DNA of 64,000 bases from Vanilla planifolia (Eukaryota; Streptophyta; Magnoliopsida; Asparagales; Orchidaceae): assembly GCA_023846275.1 (NCBI GenBank), contig CM043871.1:30782569-30846568 (forward strand). Direction: 5' to 3'. The notes under the pieces are model-generated. The model saw nothing but the letters and a program-made list of their open reading frames with translations. It ran no database searches and was not told where the DNA came from. Position numbers and translations under genes: made by a program. Below, piece by piece: positions 62,901 to 64,000 of this stretch. Numbering within the stretch: position 1 is the stretch's first letter; each line of letters starts with the position of its first letter.

Positions 62901-64000
62901 CAACTGTTTGGTAAGAGCTTTTAAAAAGTCGTATTTTTAATATTTATTTTTTCCAGATTTCTCATCTCTGTAAGCCCTCCCATCTAAAATGCTCAATTTT
63001 TTATAATTATTTTGTTACATTTATATTGGAAACAATAATGAATATTTGTTCTCACAACAGCAATTAAGTTGGTAAGCTTTGAGAAATTTAGTGTTCGGTA
63101 TTTTTTTTTGAAACGTTATTTATTTGTTGATTCCTTTATTTTTGTCTTTAATTTTTTAAAAATTATAATGTTAAATGAGATTTATCACCTATGGTTAGAT
63201 GTAACTACTTTTGAGAAATTGCATCCAAATATAAGTTGGTAAACTTGAAAAACAATAATAGGAACTAAAAAACAAGAACAAAAACATGCAAAAAATATTA
63301 TTTTTATACAAGGTTTTAAAAGTTTTTATGTGAATTAAATATTAAAAAATAAATTATAAAGAGTTTTTTAAAAAATAAGTTTTTTAAAAATATCAACACA
63401 TACAAAACAAAATTTCTTTATCAATATTTGAACTTACTAATTGTATTTGAACATAATTATGTTTAAGAAAATAAAAAAAAAACTAAACTATTGATTAGTA
63501 TTTTCAATTATTAAATTTTATCTTTTAAAAAAACAAATTAAACTTTTATTTATATAATCATTTTTTACTTCAAAAATCATCTCACAACCATTATTTGTCA
63601 ATTACAAATGTTCTATCATCACATATTTTAATCTCAACAACCTCTTTGTCACTCAATTGTAATTTGATTGTTACTATTGAAATAAATGAAATAGAAAATT
63701 AATAACAAAATATAAGTAACTTAATATTGATTAAACAATCAAATCTTTTATCACATTCTTTAAACCATCACTCTACTTTCCAAGTAAATCTCCTTTTTCT
63801 AACATCTCCAACATAAGATTATTCAATACATGACCAAATGAAAGAATTCTACGAAAACTGATCAATTAATAAACAAATGACTATTGTTATAACACAGAAT
63901 TAAAGAAGATGAAAAATAATAACCAGATGATATATTAGAGAGAACAAATACGGAACAAATATACATAACTTCATACAAAAACTCACATAATTAATATCAT
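62901..64000. other. AT-rich end of window
   Basis: I see nothing coding. TTTTGAGAAATTGCATCCAA followed by ATATAAG (about 63,210) resembles TTTTGAAAAATTATATCCAA plus ATATAAG at about 61,092, so the same decayed repeat family occurs on both sides of the GC-richer block. Confidence 0.4.

Noticed and set aside
1-64000. Search for tRNA, rRNA, CRISPR arrays, riboswitches or bacterial-type operons
   Set aside because: Nothing with the required structure was seen; the window is plant nuclear DNA, and no stretch other than the ycf1 fragment looks organelle-derived with confidence.

Overview
The window is AT-rich nuclear DNA of a flowering plant. It has multi-exon genes with GT-AG introns, plant LINE and Gypsy remains, a plastid DNA insert, and an Argonaute whose sequence matches the AGO5/MEL1 clade. 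That protein reads closest to rice MEL1, so a monocot is likely, but I cannot name the species. Nothing prokaryotic (operon, CRISPR array, defence island) is present.

Layout. 1-5,945 is the left arm of a large inverted duplication. It carries the 5' part of a microspherule-protein-1-like (MCRS1) gene on the minus strand. 5,946-36,990 is a gene-poor spacer. It holds an RNase H fragment, a GGT/CAA-rich cryptic repeat, an orphan first exon of a CDK-activating kinase (CDKD), a ycf1 plastid fragment, and a decayed Gypsy element with a younger, CpG-rich LTR nested in it in the opposite direction. 36,990-51,210 is the right arm, with the complete 8-exon MCRS1-like gene on the plus strand and an antisense LINE in its first intron. 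51,774-54,546 is a 3-exon gene of unknown function (plus). 55,163-60,392 is a complete 22-exon AGO5/MEL1-like gene (minus), converging on it. 60,393-64,000 is AT-rich, with one GC-rich block at 62.3-62.9 kb.

The main observation is the structure of the inverted duplication. Positions 1-4,073 pair with 47,701-43,629 at a constant coordinate sum (47,702) and near-identity, with no net indel over 4 kb. Just beyond, exon 1, promoter and upstream DNA of the two copies differ by about 10% or more, and one intron segment sits in a different place. This suggests an old duplication, later overwritten in part by a recent conversion or template-switch event that ended inside the LINE at a 5-bp microhomology. 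A collapsed or mis-joined assembly is the alternative to exclude.

The intact genes act in separate processes: MCRS1-like (FHA-domain subunit of chromatin complexes such as INO80), the unknown protein, and the germline-type small-RNA effector AGO5/MEL1. I see no evidence that they work as one system. Exon boundaries were read by eye from splice sites and frame continuity, without transcript evidence.
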